7,721 nt of DNA from Roseovarius sp. (GTDB lineage Bacteria > Pseudomonadota > Alphaproteobacteria > Rhodobacterales > Rhodobacteraceae): NCBI GenBank assembly GCA_021767845.1, contig JAASSQ010000132.1:1-7721 (forward strand), read 5' to 3'. Shown here piece after piece: positions 1 through 5,693 of the stretch (position 1 is its first letter; the number at the start of each line of letters is the position of its first letter). Made by a program: the position numbers and the translations under genes. The notes under the pieces are model-generated. The model did no database searches. It was not told the DNA's origin and was given only the letters and a program-made list of their open reading frames with translations.

Positions 1-10
1 ATCACGGGAA

Positions 11-37
11 AAGGGGACGGCGTCATGCCGTCCCCTT
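11..37 (-). terminator. Rho-independent terminator-like hairpin downstream of the lipoprotein gene
   Basis: A perfect 11-bp stem (AAGGGGACGGC pairing with GCCGTCCCCTT) encloses a 5-nt loop. Read on the minus strand, the descending arm runs into a short T tract (four T in all, two of them in the stem) and lies about 37 nt beyond the lipoprotein stop codon. That position and polarity fit an intrinsic terminator for that gene. On the plus strand the arm is followed by AAG, so activity in that direction is less likely, although whatever lies left of the window could share it. The T tract is short, so termination strength is uncertain. Confidence 0.65.
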
Positions 38-73
38 AAGCCTTTTCATCCCGGCGGGAAAGAGCGGAAAAGA

Positions 74-721
74 TCAGAGCTGGTTGATCGCGCCCATCAC
101 GCCCAGCCGCGCGGCCTGATGGCCCTCGGGGCGGCTCAGCTCGTCCTGGATCACCTTGGCCAGGTGTTCGGTGATGCGCACCTTCTGGGTGATGCCCTCG
201 CGCTCGGCCTCGATCGCGGCCTGGCCGCCCAGGGCGCGGAAATCGGCCTTCACCTTCTGCGGCGGGCCATAGGGCAGGCCGGTTTCGGGGTCGCGCAGCT
301 GCATCTTGAACTGCAGCGCATGCACGCCGCCCACGGTATAGCGGGCCTTCTCGGTCAGCGCGTGGAACCGCGTCACCTCGACATCCAGGATCGCGGGCAC
401 CTGCCCCCCGCCCATCGCATCGACGCCGCGCTGCAGGGCCGCCTCGACGATCGCCTTGACCTGCGCATGCCGGTCGCCCGGCGGATCCTCGCGCCAGACG
501 ATGTCGCCCGACGGGTAATAGCGGTTGGCCTCCGACACCTTCAGGTCGCGCGGCACCGTGACGTTGATCTCCTGAACGTCCACCGACACCGGGATCGGCG
601 CCGAGACCGGCGCCACCGGCGTGCCGTCCAGCGGCGCGTTCCGCGTGGCCGTTTCGATCGAGGCACAGCCCGACACGGCCAGCCCCAGCGCGAGCATTGC
701 AAACAGACGACGTGCTACCAT
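74..721 (-). CDS. Predicted lipoprotein, DUF6778-like
   Basis: A 215-residue protein with a lipoprotein signal peptide: a basic N-terminus (MVARR), a hydrophobic stretch at residues 6-17, and the lipobox VSGC with the acylated cysteine at residue 19. Residue 20 is Ala, not Asp, so under the usual sorting rule it should go to the outer membrane. The mature part begins with a Pro/Val-rich low-complexity segment (about 30-50). A soluble mixed alpha/beta domain follows, with strands near 110-145 and a long charged helix near 168-198. I believe this resembles the alphaproteobacterial DUF6778 lipoproteins, but that name is from memory. No function is known to me. The start is set by a near-perfect Shine-Dalgarno (AAGGAGG) 5 nt upstream; the reading frame stays open to about 1078, but the upstream part matches no signal sequence and overlaps the repeat. 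It is transcribed alone, with a terminator-like hairpin downstream. Confidence 0.8.
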   Translation of the reverse strand: MVARRLFAMLALGLAVSGCASIETATRNAPLDGTPVAPVSAPIPVSVDVQEINVTVPRDLKVSEANRYYPSGDIVWREDPPGDRHAQVKAIVEAALQRGVDAMGGGQVPAILDVEVTRFHALTEKARYTVGGVHALQFKMQLRDPETGLPYGPPQKVKADFRALGGQAAIEAEREGITQKVRITEHLAKVIQDELSRPEGHQAARLGVMGAINQL

Positions 722-733
722 TTCTTCCTCCTT
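722..733 (-). promoter_or_regulatory. Strong ribosome binding site that fixes the lipoprotein start
   Basis: Read on the minus strand this is AAGGAGGAAGAA immediately before ATG. It decides between the 215-residue start with a lipoprotein signal peptide and the much longer open frame that continues upstream. Confidence 0.8.
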
Positions 734-979
734 CGGGCCTTCTGACCCTGTATCGAACGATAATCTGGTCGCGAATTGCGGCGGCATTGGGACGAAGATG
801 GTATTTAAAAACGGACATACCGGGGCCATCGCGCGGCCTTGCGCCGTGCCATGCAAGCAAAAGTTGAACCATCGCATCCCCAGGAACCCCGCCTGCCACG
901 CGTCGCCCCACCTTTGACCCTGCCCGCGACCCGGCCCCACGGGCACAGCCTGCGCCCCTCGAAAACGCGGCCCGAAAAT

Positions 980-1029
980 CTTCATCTGGCCCCATACACC
1001 TCGGGGGTCCGGGGGCAGCGCCCCCGGCG
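980..1029. repeat. Dispersed intergenic hairpin repeat, copy 1
   Basis: A 50-bp element that matches 4830-4879 at 45 of 50 positions in the same orientation. The left block CTTCATCTGGC (11 bp) and the right 32 bp (998-1029) are identical; all five differences lie in the short segment between them. The right block contains a perfect 8-bp stem, CCGGGGGC/GCCCCCGG at 1009-1027, with the 3-nt loop AGC. It lies between two minus-strand genes, about 85 bp beyond the stop of the upstream one. No T tract follows the hairpin on either strand. I recognise this type of element as common between Rhodobacteraceae genes; its function is unknown to me. Confidence 0.85.
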
Positions 1030-1112
1030 CGTCCGCATCAAGCGAGAAACAAGGGGGATCGAAGCACCACGAGGGCAATCCCCTCGACAGGACCCCCCGA
1101 CCCCAAGCCGCC

Positions 1113-1382
1113 TCAATTGCGCGGGCGCGACCGCCACCCGCCGCGCCGGCGCGGGTGGCCGGTGCTTTGCAACCCCTCTTCCAGCACCCGGGTCATCGGA
1201 TGGTCGGGCTGTTCGGGGCGGTAACGCTCCAGCAGCGCCCGCATCGCGCCGGTCTGGTCCTGCCCCTCGGGCAGCGACAACGCCCAATCGAGAAAGATCG
1301 ACCGGCATTCCGGCGCCCCGATCCCCTCGATGCGATAGGCCTCGCGGATCAGCCCCTTGCTGTCGATCGGATCACGCGGCAT
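1113..1382 (-). CDS. Small protein of unknown function linked to glnE
   Basis: An 89-residue soluble protein that I cannot assign to a function. Its N-terminal two-thirds look helical and well ordered (DSKGLIREAYRIEGI at residues 7-21; ECRSIFLDWALSLPEG at 25-40; a third helix ending RALLERYRP at 48-56). It ends in a basic, Arg-rich tail (78-88). There is one cysteine (26), no membrane segment and no signal peptide. It lies 4 nt beyond the glnE stop on the same strand, so it is almost certainly co-transcribed and probably translationally coupled. I chose the ATG at 1382 because GAGGG (1391-1395 read on the minus strand) lies 8 nt upstream. An ATG at 1397 would add five residues and overlap the glnE stop, but has no visible ribosome binding site. 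I have an impression of similar short proteins in related genomes, which would need a search. Confidence 0.7.
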   Translation of the reverse strand: MPRDPIDSKGLIREAYRIEGIGAPECRSIFLDWALSLPEGQDQTGAMRALLERYRPEQPDHPMTRVLEEGLQSTGHPRRRGGWRSRPRN

Positions 1383-1386
1383 CGGC

Positions 1387-4203
1387 TCAGCCCTCATCCG
1401 GCGGCGCGGCCAGCGCCGCGTCGATCACGTCCCCGGCGGCCTCGGCCGCCTCCTCCAGTGCCGCCCGCAAGGCCGCCAGCGTCTCCTGCCCGGTCTCGCG
1501 CAGCACGAATTCCGCGCCGCCCTCGCCGATCTTCTCGGGGTCGAGCGGCCGGTCGCTCAGCAGCTTCGCGGCCTGCACCACCTGCCAGCACAGCCCGTAG
1601 GACCGCGTCAGCGCCCGCCTGCCCGCGTCATCCAGCCAGCCGATCGCGACACCGGCCTCCAGCCCAGCCGCCACGCTGCGCCGCGTGTCGCCCGCCATCA
1701 GGCTGCCGGCCTGGGCCACAAGCTCGATCTCCATCATCCGGCCCCGGCCCAGCTTGGTGTCCCACGGCCCCTCGGGCGCCTTGGCCTCGGCCACCCGCGC
1801 GCGCATCGCGGCGACCTCGGCCACCACCTTTTCCGCCGCGCCCTTCCCGGCCAGAAGCTCGGCGCGGAACGCCTCCACATCCGCGCCCAGGTCCTCGGGC
1901 CCCGCGATCACCCGCGCCCGCGTCAGCGCCAGGTGCTCCCAGACCCAGGCCTCGCGCCGCTGGTAGTCGCGGAACGCGTCCCACCCGGTCGCCACCGGCC
2001 CCTGGTTGCCCGAGGGGCGCAGCCGCATATCCACCTCGTAGAGCTTGCCCTCGGCCATCGGCGCGGTCAGCGCGGTGATCATCGCCTGCGTCAGCCTCGC
2101 GTAATAGGCCCGCGTGGACAAGGGCCGCCGCCCCTCGGAGCCCTCGGCACCCGCCGCGTCGTAGATCACGATCAGGTCCAGGTCCGACCCGGCATTGAGC
2201 CGCTCGGCCCCAAGCGAGCCCATGCCCAGCACAACCGCACCCCGCCCCGGCGGCGCCCCGTGCTTTTCGGCGAACTGCGCCTGCACCACCGGCCACAACG
2301 CCCCGATCACCGCCCCGGCCAGATCGGCATAGTGCCGCCCCGCCGCATCTGCATCGACCAGCCCGCGCAGGTGATGCACCCCCACCCGGAAATGCCACTC
2401 CTTCATCCAGCGCCGCGCGGTATCGAGCTTGCGCTCGTAATCGTCCTCGGCCGCCATCCGCTCGGCCAGCGCGGTCTGCAACGCCTCGCGCCCCGGCCAG
2501 TCGGCAAAGAAATCGCCCGCGATCACCGCGTCGAAGACGCTGGCATGGCGCGACAGATGCGCCGCCAGCTTGGGCGAGGTGCCGGCAATATCCGCCATCA
2601 GATCGACAAGCTGCGGATTGGCCTCGAAGAGCGAGAACACCTGCACCCCCGCCGGCAACCCCGACAGGAACCCGTCAAAGGCCAGAAGCGCCTCGGCGGG
2701 ATGGGCGGTCTTGGCCAGCCGCGCCAGGATGTCGGGCTTCAAGCGCCGAAAGATCTCGACCGCGCGCTGCGACCGCAGCGCCGGATAGGACGGCCAGCGC
2801 GCGATGATCTCCTCGTCGAACCCGGCCTCCGCCGCCTCGGTGCCCGCGTCCTCGGCCCCGCCCGGCGCGTCGCCGTCCGCGTCCTCGGGGGCAAAGAACC
2901 CCTCGATCAGCTCGTGCACCTCGCTCAGCCGCTCCAGCAGCTCGGCCTTCAACCCGTCCGTGTCGCGCCCCATGAAGGCGGCCAGCCGGTCGAACTCCGC
3001 GTCCGAGCTCGGCAGGTCGTGGGTCTGGGCATCGCGCAGCATCTGCAAGCGGTGCTCCACCTCGCGGTGGAACCGGTAATGCGCGGTCAGCACATCGGCG
3101 GCGTCCTGCGGCACCCAGCCCTTCTCGGCCAGCCGCGCCAGCCCCTCGACCGTGCCGCGCACCCGCAAATCCGGGTCGCGGCCCCCAGCGATGATCTGCC
3201 GGGTCTGGGTGAAGAACTCGATCTCGCGGATGCCGCCGCGCCCCAGCTTCATGTTGTGGCCCGGCAGGGTCAGCTTGCCTCCCAGCCCCTTGTGCTCGCG
3301 GATGCGCAGCCGCATGTTGTGCGCGTCCTCGATCGCGGCGAAATCCAGGTGCTTGCGCCACACGAAGGGCCGCAGCGTCTCCAGGAACCGCGCCCCCGCC
3401 TCCAGATCGCCCGCGCAGGGCCGCGCCTTGATATAGGCCGCGCGCTCCCAGGTCCGGCCAAGGCTTTCGTAATAGGCCTCCGCCGCCGCCATCGCCATGC
3501 AGACCGGCGTGACGCCCGGATCGGGCCGCAACCGCAGATCGGTGCGAAAGACGTAGCCGTCGGCGGTGCGGTCGTTCAGCATCGCGGCCATCTTGCGCGT
3601 GGCCCGCACGAACGAGGCCCGCGCCTCGTGATACTCCCCCTCGTCGAAGCGGGTCTCGTCGAACAGGCAAATCAGGTCGATATCCGAGCTGTAGTTCAGT
3701 TCTCCGGCCCCCATCTTGCCCATGGCCAGCGCCACCATGCCGCCGGCATGGTCCAGGTCGTCGGCGGTCTTGCCCGGCAGCTTGCCGCGCCTGATCTCGG
3801 CGCCCACGCAGGCCTTCATCGCCAACTCGCAGGCCAGGTCGGCAAAGCCGGTCAGGTGGCCCGTAACCTCCTCCAGCGGCCAGACCCCGGCCAGGTCGGC
3901 CAACCCGATCAGCAGCGCCACCCGCCGCTTGCCCTGCCGCAACGCAGCGGGCAGCGCATCGGGGGCCACCTCGCGCAGCTCCTCCATCAGCGCCTGCAAC
4001 GCCGCCTCCGGCGCCTCCAGTGCAGCAGGCAGCCAGTCGCGCTCGGCCTCCGCCAGGGTCTTCAGATAGGGGCTGCACCCCGCCGCCCCCTCGATCAGGT
4101 CGGCCAGCTCGGGCGCCAGCCCGTCAAAAAGGGCGCGCGCCTCCGCGCCCGGCTCGGGATCGAAGGGGCGCGGCAGGCGGGTGATGCGTGATGCGAAGTC
4201 CAT
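1387..4203 (-). CDS. glnE: Bifunctional glutamine synthetase adenylyltransferase/adenylyl-removing enzyme
   Basis: GlnE attaches AMP to, and removes it from, a tyrosine of glutamine synthetase under control of PII signal proteins and glutamine. It thereby switches ammonium assimilation off or on in the cytoplasm. The 938-residue product is close to the usual family length (E. coli about 946). It has two nucleotidyltransferase halves. The N-terminal (deadenylylating) half carries SSDIDL at 172-177 with acidic pair D174/D176, then TDLRLRPDPG at 221-230 and GGIREIEF at 323-330. The C-terminal (adenylylating) half carries GSDLDL at 672-677 with D674/D676, then VDMRLRPSGNQGP at 724-736 and MMEIELVAQ at 823-831. 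Both active sites therefore look intact. An acidic, Gly/Ala-rich linker (about 439-462) separates the halves. The ATG at 4203 gives a family-like N-terminus (MDFASRITRLPRPFDP); no other ATG in this frame lies nearby upstream. No good Shine-Dalgarno precedes it. Confidence 0.96.
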   Translation of the reverse strand: MDFASRITRLPRPFDPEPGAEARALFDGLAPELADLIEGAAGCSPYLKTLAEAERDWLPAALEAPEAALQALMEELREVAPDALPAALRQGKRRVALLIGLADLAGVWPLEEVTGHLTGFADLACELAMKACVGAEIRRGKLPGKTADDLDHAGGMVALAMGKMGAGELNYSSDIDLICLFDETRFDEGEYHEARASFVRATRKMAAMLNDRTADGYVFRTDLRLRPDPGVTPVCMAMAAAEAYYESLGRTWERAAYIKARPCAGDLEAGARFLETLRPFVWRKHLDFAAIEDAHNMRLRIREHKGLGGKLTLPGHNMKLGRGGIREIEFFTQTRQIIAGGRDPDLRVRGTVEGLARLAEKGWVPQDAADVLTAHYRFHREVEHRLQMLRDAQTHDLPSSDAEFDRLAAFMGRDTDGLKAELLERLSEVHELIEGFFAPEDADGDAPGGAEDAGTEAAEAGFDEEIIARWPSYPALRSQRAVEIFRRLKPDILARLAKTAHPAEALLAFDGFLSGLPAGVQVFSLFEANPQLVDLMADIAGTSPKLAAHLSRHASVFDAVIAGDFFADWPGREALQTALAERMAAEDDYERKLDTARRWMKEWHFRVGVHHLRGLVDADAAGRHYADLAGAVIGALWPVVQAQFAEKHGAPPGRGAVVLGMGSLGAERLNAGSDLDLIVIYDAAGAEGSEGRRPLSTRAYYARLTQAMITALTAPMAEGKLYEVDMRLRPSGNQGPVATGWDAFRDYQRREAWVWEHLALTRARVIAGPEDLGADVEAFRAELLAGKGAAEKVVAEVAAMRARVAEAKAPEGPWDTKLGRGRMMEIELVAQAGSLMAGDTRRSVAAGLEAGVAIGWLDDAGRRALTRSYGLCWQVVQAAKLLSDRPLDPEKIGEGGAEFVLRETGQETLAALRAALEEAAEAAGDVIDAALAAPPDEG

Positions 4204-4210
4204 GCCGCCA

Positions 4211-4238
4211 GTGATACCCGTCGCCGGGGGCTGGTCAA
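4211..4238 (-). promoter_or_regulatory. Candidate glnE promoter giving a near-leaderless transcript
   Basis: On the minus strand TTGACC (4238-4233) and TATCAC (4216-4211) are separated by 16 bp, matching the sigma70 consensus at 5 of 6 and 4 of 6 positions. Transcription would then start at about 4204-4205, one or two bases before the glnE ATG at 4203. This would explain the lack of a ribosome binding site. The assignment rests on motif matching only. Confidence 0.35.
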
Positions 4239-4260
4239 TGGGCGCGGCTCTTGGAATAGT
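4232..4260 (+). promoter_or_regulatory. Candidate promoter of the YbaK/EbsC gene
   Basis: TGGTCA (4232-4237) and AATAGT (4255-4260) are 17 bp apart, each matching consensus at 4 of 6 positions. The predicted start near 4267 leaves a leader of about 20 nt that contains the AGGAG site at 4276-4280. The -35 overlaps that of the divergent glnE candidate. The match is weak. Confidence 0.3.
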
Positions 4261-4285
4261 GCGGCCAAACCGAACAGGAGCCGCC

Positions 4286-4753
4286 ATGAGCAAAAGCCTC
4301 GAACGCGTCACCCGCGCCCTGATCGACGCCGGCTGCCCGTCGCAGCCCGTCGAGGTGGGCCAGGCCACCACCGCCCGCATGGCCGCCGACCTGGTGGGCT
4401 GCGAGATCGACCAGATCGCCAAGTCGATCATCTTCCGCGGCGAGATGTCGGGCGAGGCGATCCTGTTCATCACCGCCGGCGGCAACCAGGTCGCGGCCGA
4501 GCGCGCCGCGACGCTGGCGGGCGAGCCCCTGGGCAAGGCCGACGCGGCGCTGATCCGGGCGCAGACTGGCTTTGCCATCGGCGGCGTGGCACCTGTGGGC
4601 CACCTGACCCCGCCGCGCGCCTTCCTCGATCCGCGCCTGATGGAGTTCGAAACCGTCTGGGCCGCCGCCGGCACGCCGCGCCACGTCTTTCCCATCGCGC
4701 CGGCCCTCTTGCTGCAGGTCTCCGGCGCGCAAGAGGCCGGCTTCACCGCCTGA
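4286..4753 (+). CDS. YbaK/EbsC-family aminoacyl-tRNA deacylase (editing protein)
   Basis: A 155-residue protein of the YbaK/EbsC/ProX editing superfamily. These free-standing proteins hydrolyse amino acids wrongly attached to tRNA, for example Cys or Ala on tRNA-Pro. Family hallmarks are visible: IAKSIIF at 45-50 includes Lys46, the candidate catalytic lysine, then a hydrophobic strand AILFITAGGNQV (58-69), and the glycine-rich motif TGFAIGGVAPVGH at 94-106. It ends with a strand-rich segment. The length is that of a single-domain family member, so it is not the insertion domain of a prolyl-tRNA synthetase. Which amino acid and tRNA it edits cannot be told from sequence. The start at 4286 follows AGGAG (4276-4280) with a 5-nt spacer; the in-frame ATG at 4181 would overlap the divergent glnE start and is rejected. 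It is transcribed divergently from glnE. Confidence 0.88.
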   Translation: MSKSLERVTRALIDAGCPSQPVEVGQATTARMAADLVGCEIDQIAKSIIFRGEMSGEAILFITAGGNQVAAERAATLAGEPLGKADAALIRAQTGFAIGGVAPVGHLTPPRAFLDPRLMEFETVWAAAGTPRHVFPIAPALLLQVSGAQEAGFTA

Positions 4754-4829
4754 CCCTCCCCCGCCACGGCCACGCCACGGCACGGGGCGCAGACCACGCG
4801 CCTGCCTCCCCACCCTCGGCGCGCCGCCG

Positions 4830-4879
4830 CTTCATCTGGCAAGAAATACCTCGGGGGTCCGGGGGCAGCGCCCCCGGCG
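4830..4879. repeat. Dispersed intergenic hairpin repeat, copy 2
   Basis: Second copy of the 50-bp element at 980-1029. The hairpin CCGGGGGC-AGC-GCCCCCGG is at 4859-4877. It lies about 77 bp beyond the stop of the plus-strand YbaK-type gene. Copy 1 follows a minus-strand gene yet has the same orientation in the window, so the two copies face opposite ways relative to the gene they follow. That argues against a directional terminator. Confidence 0.85.
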
Positions 4880-4967
4880 ACCCGCCACGACGCGACCACG
4901 CCACCCGGTCCGCCCGTCGCCCAATCCCCACCGCAAGCCCTGTTAACCCCGGCCCCGCGGGGGGCGA

Positions 4968-5011
4968 ATACCGACGCGATACCGACGTGATACCGACACG
5001 ATACCGACCGG
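4968..5011. repeat. Four tandem copies of an 11-bp direct repeat
   Basis: The core ATACCGAC occurs four times without a mismatch at a strict 11-bp period (starts 4968, 4979, 4990, 5001). The 3-bp spacers vary: GCG, GTG, ACG, CGG. Conserved core with variable spacer at about one helical turn resembles an array of binding half-sites on one face of DNA more than a slippage product. The array is about 170 bp upstream of the DUF2852 start codon. The binding protein is unknown. Confidence 0.85.
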
Positions 5012-5070
5012 GGGTTTGGCCAGTTAATCAAGCACTTGCCCCCCGATTCGCGACCGCGCAGCGGATCTTA

Positions 5071-5089
5071 ATGTAAAAAACTTTCACAT
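5071..5089. promoter_or_regulatory. Operator-like 19-bp site 1 upstream of the DUF2852 gene
   Basis: The imperfect palindrome ATGTAAAAAACTTTCACAT has half-sites ATGTRAA and TTYACAT with a 5-bp centre. Its reverse complement matches site 2 (5129-5147) at 15 of 19 positions, with all differences in the centre. It lies just upstream of a possible -35 (TTGCAA, 5096-5101). Confidence 0.55.
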
Positions 5090-5095
5090 CACCCC

Positions 5096-5126
5096 TTGCA
5101 AACGGCGCCACCCCTCCCGATCTAGG
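5096..5126 (+). promoter_or_regulatory. Tentative promoter of the DUF2852 gene
   Basis: TTGCAA at 5096-5101 is a fair -35. The region expected to hold the -10 (GATCTAGG, 5119-5126) matches poorly. I place the promoter here mainly because the segment lies between two operator-like sites and upstream of a gene with a good ribosome binding site (AAAGGA, 5167-5172). Confidence 0.25.
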
Positions 5127-5128
5127 CA

Positions 5129-5147
5129 ATGTGAAAACGATTTACAT
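5129..5147. promoter_or_regulatory. Operator-like 19-bp site 2 upstream of the DUF2852 gene
   Basis: ATGTGAAAACGATTTACAT is the inverted counterpart of site 1, with centres 58 bp apart. It would overlap or closely follow the transcription start if the tentative promoter is right, a position typical of repression. The two sites share the form ATGTGAAA-N4-TTTACAT. Confidence 0.55.
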
Positions 5148-5180
5148 TTACCCGCAACCGACCACGAAAGGACATCCCGC

Positions 5181-5630
5181 ATGAGCACCGCCGCTTCCTC
5201 CCACCCCACCGCCGGGCATGGCCCCCTGGCCTGGCTCGCCCGCGCCGAGGCCTGGCTCGACGCCCGCGGCAAACCGGCCTGGATCATCACCATGGTCGCG
5301 GCCTTCATCCTCGTCTGGCCCGTGGGCCTGGCGCTTCTTGTCTACATGATCTGGAGTGGAAAATTGGCCTGTAAAACCAACACGATGCGCCGCGGCCGCT
5401 GTGGCCTTGGCGGCACCCGCAGCACCGGCAATTCCGCCTTCGACGCCTACCGCGCCGACACCATCGCCCGGTTGGAGCGCGAACAGGACGAGTTCGAATC
5501 CTTCCTCCAGCGCCTGCGCGACGCCCGCGACAAGGCCGAGTTCGACCAGTTCATGGCCGAACGCGCCCGCGCCGCCGCCACCGCCGACGATGACGGCACC
5601 GCGCCCGAGGACTCCCCGAACAAGGCCTGA
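5181..5630 (+). CDS. DUF2852 family membrane protein of unknown function
   Basis: A 149-residue protein with a short soluble N-terminus (an amphipathic stretch LAWLARAEAWLDARGKP at 16-32) and one strong transmembrane helix at about 34-58 (AWIITMVAAFILVWPVGLALLVYMI). A basic, glycine-rich connector follows (64-83), then a charged helical or coiled-coil domain at 85-131 (GNSAFDAYRADTIARLEREQ onward, ending FDQFMAERAR), and an acidic tail. The C-terminal block with its Glu/Arg heptad-like pattern is what I recognise as DUF2852. No enzymatic motif is visible and the family role is unknown to me; a membrane-anchored structural or regulatory role is a guess. The start at 5181 follows AAAGGA with an 8-nt spacer. 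Its upstream region is the most elaborate in the window, so its expression is probably controlled. An RDD-family gene follows after 63 bp. Confidence 0.85.
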   Translation: MSTAASSHPTAGHGPLAWLARAEAWLDARGKPAWIITMVAAFILVWPVGLALLVYMIWSGKLACKTNTMRRGRCGLGGTRSTGNSAFDAYRADTIARLEREQDEFESFLQRLRDARDKAEFDQFMAERARAAATADDDGTAPEDSPNKA

Positions 5631-5693
5631 TACGGCCTGCCCCGTGGCGCGGGGCCTTCCCCGCGCCGCGCCTTTCTCCTATATCGGACCGGC

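Larger units (their letters stand above)
722..1112. other. Intergenic gap of 391 bp between the lipoprotein gene and the small glnE-linked gene
   Basis: I see no credible gene here. The short open frames on both strands are arginine/proline-rich, lack ribosome binding sites and cross the repeat. The gap should hold the promoter of the minus-strand lipoprotein gene. An AT-richer patch at 760-815 is the likeliest place, but I could not find a convincing -35/-10 pair. The one clear element is the hairpin repeat at 980-1029. Confidence 0.6.
4754..5180. other. Intergenic gap of 427 bp upstream of the DUF2852 gene, rich in repeats and operator-like sites
   Basis: No credible gene is present. From left to right it contains the second hairpin repeat (4830-4879), a 10-bp palindrome CCCCGCGGGG (4953-4962), four tandem 11-bp repeats (4968-5011), and two inverted 19-bp sites (5071-5089 and 5129-5147) around the probable promoter of the downstream gene. 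The last 150 bp are clearly richer in A and T than the surrounding genes. Confidence 0.7.

Noticed and set aside
36..995. A 319-codon minus-strand open frame overlapping the lipoprotein gene in another frame.
   Set aside because: Arg/Gly/Ala-rich low-complexity translation with no domain. The alternative frame has a lipobox, a strong Shine-Dalgarno and family-like sequence.
1357..4191. A 944-codon open frame on the plus strand running opposite nearly all of glnE.
   Set aside because: Its translation is dominated by Arg, Pro, His, Gln and Leu with no recognisable domain, and it has no plausible ribosome binding site. It is the usual stop-poor antisense frame of a high-GC gene; glnE has both active sites intact on the other strand.
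4762..4781. A 9-bp direct repeat CGCCACGGC occurring twice at an 11-bp offset after the YbaK-type gene.
   Set aside because: Only two copies in very GC-rich sequence with no further pattern; it is likely chance.
4968..5011. A CRISPR array.
   Set aside because: Units are only 11 bp with 3-bp spacers, far too short, and there are no cas genes.
5071..5147. PpsR (TGT-N12-ACA) or CRP (TGTGA-N6-TCACA) binding sites.
   Set aside because: Spacing is off by one in both sites: TGT-N11-ACA and TGTRA-N7-TYACA. Both sites share the same deviation, so a different regulator is more likely.
5622..5658. A terminator at the end of the DUF2852 gene.
   Set aside because: GCCCCG/CGGGGC (5639-5655) and AAGGCC/GGCCTT (5622-5658) can each pair, but they compete for the same bases and no T tract follows. 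The support is too weak to list as a feature.
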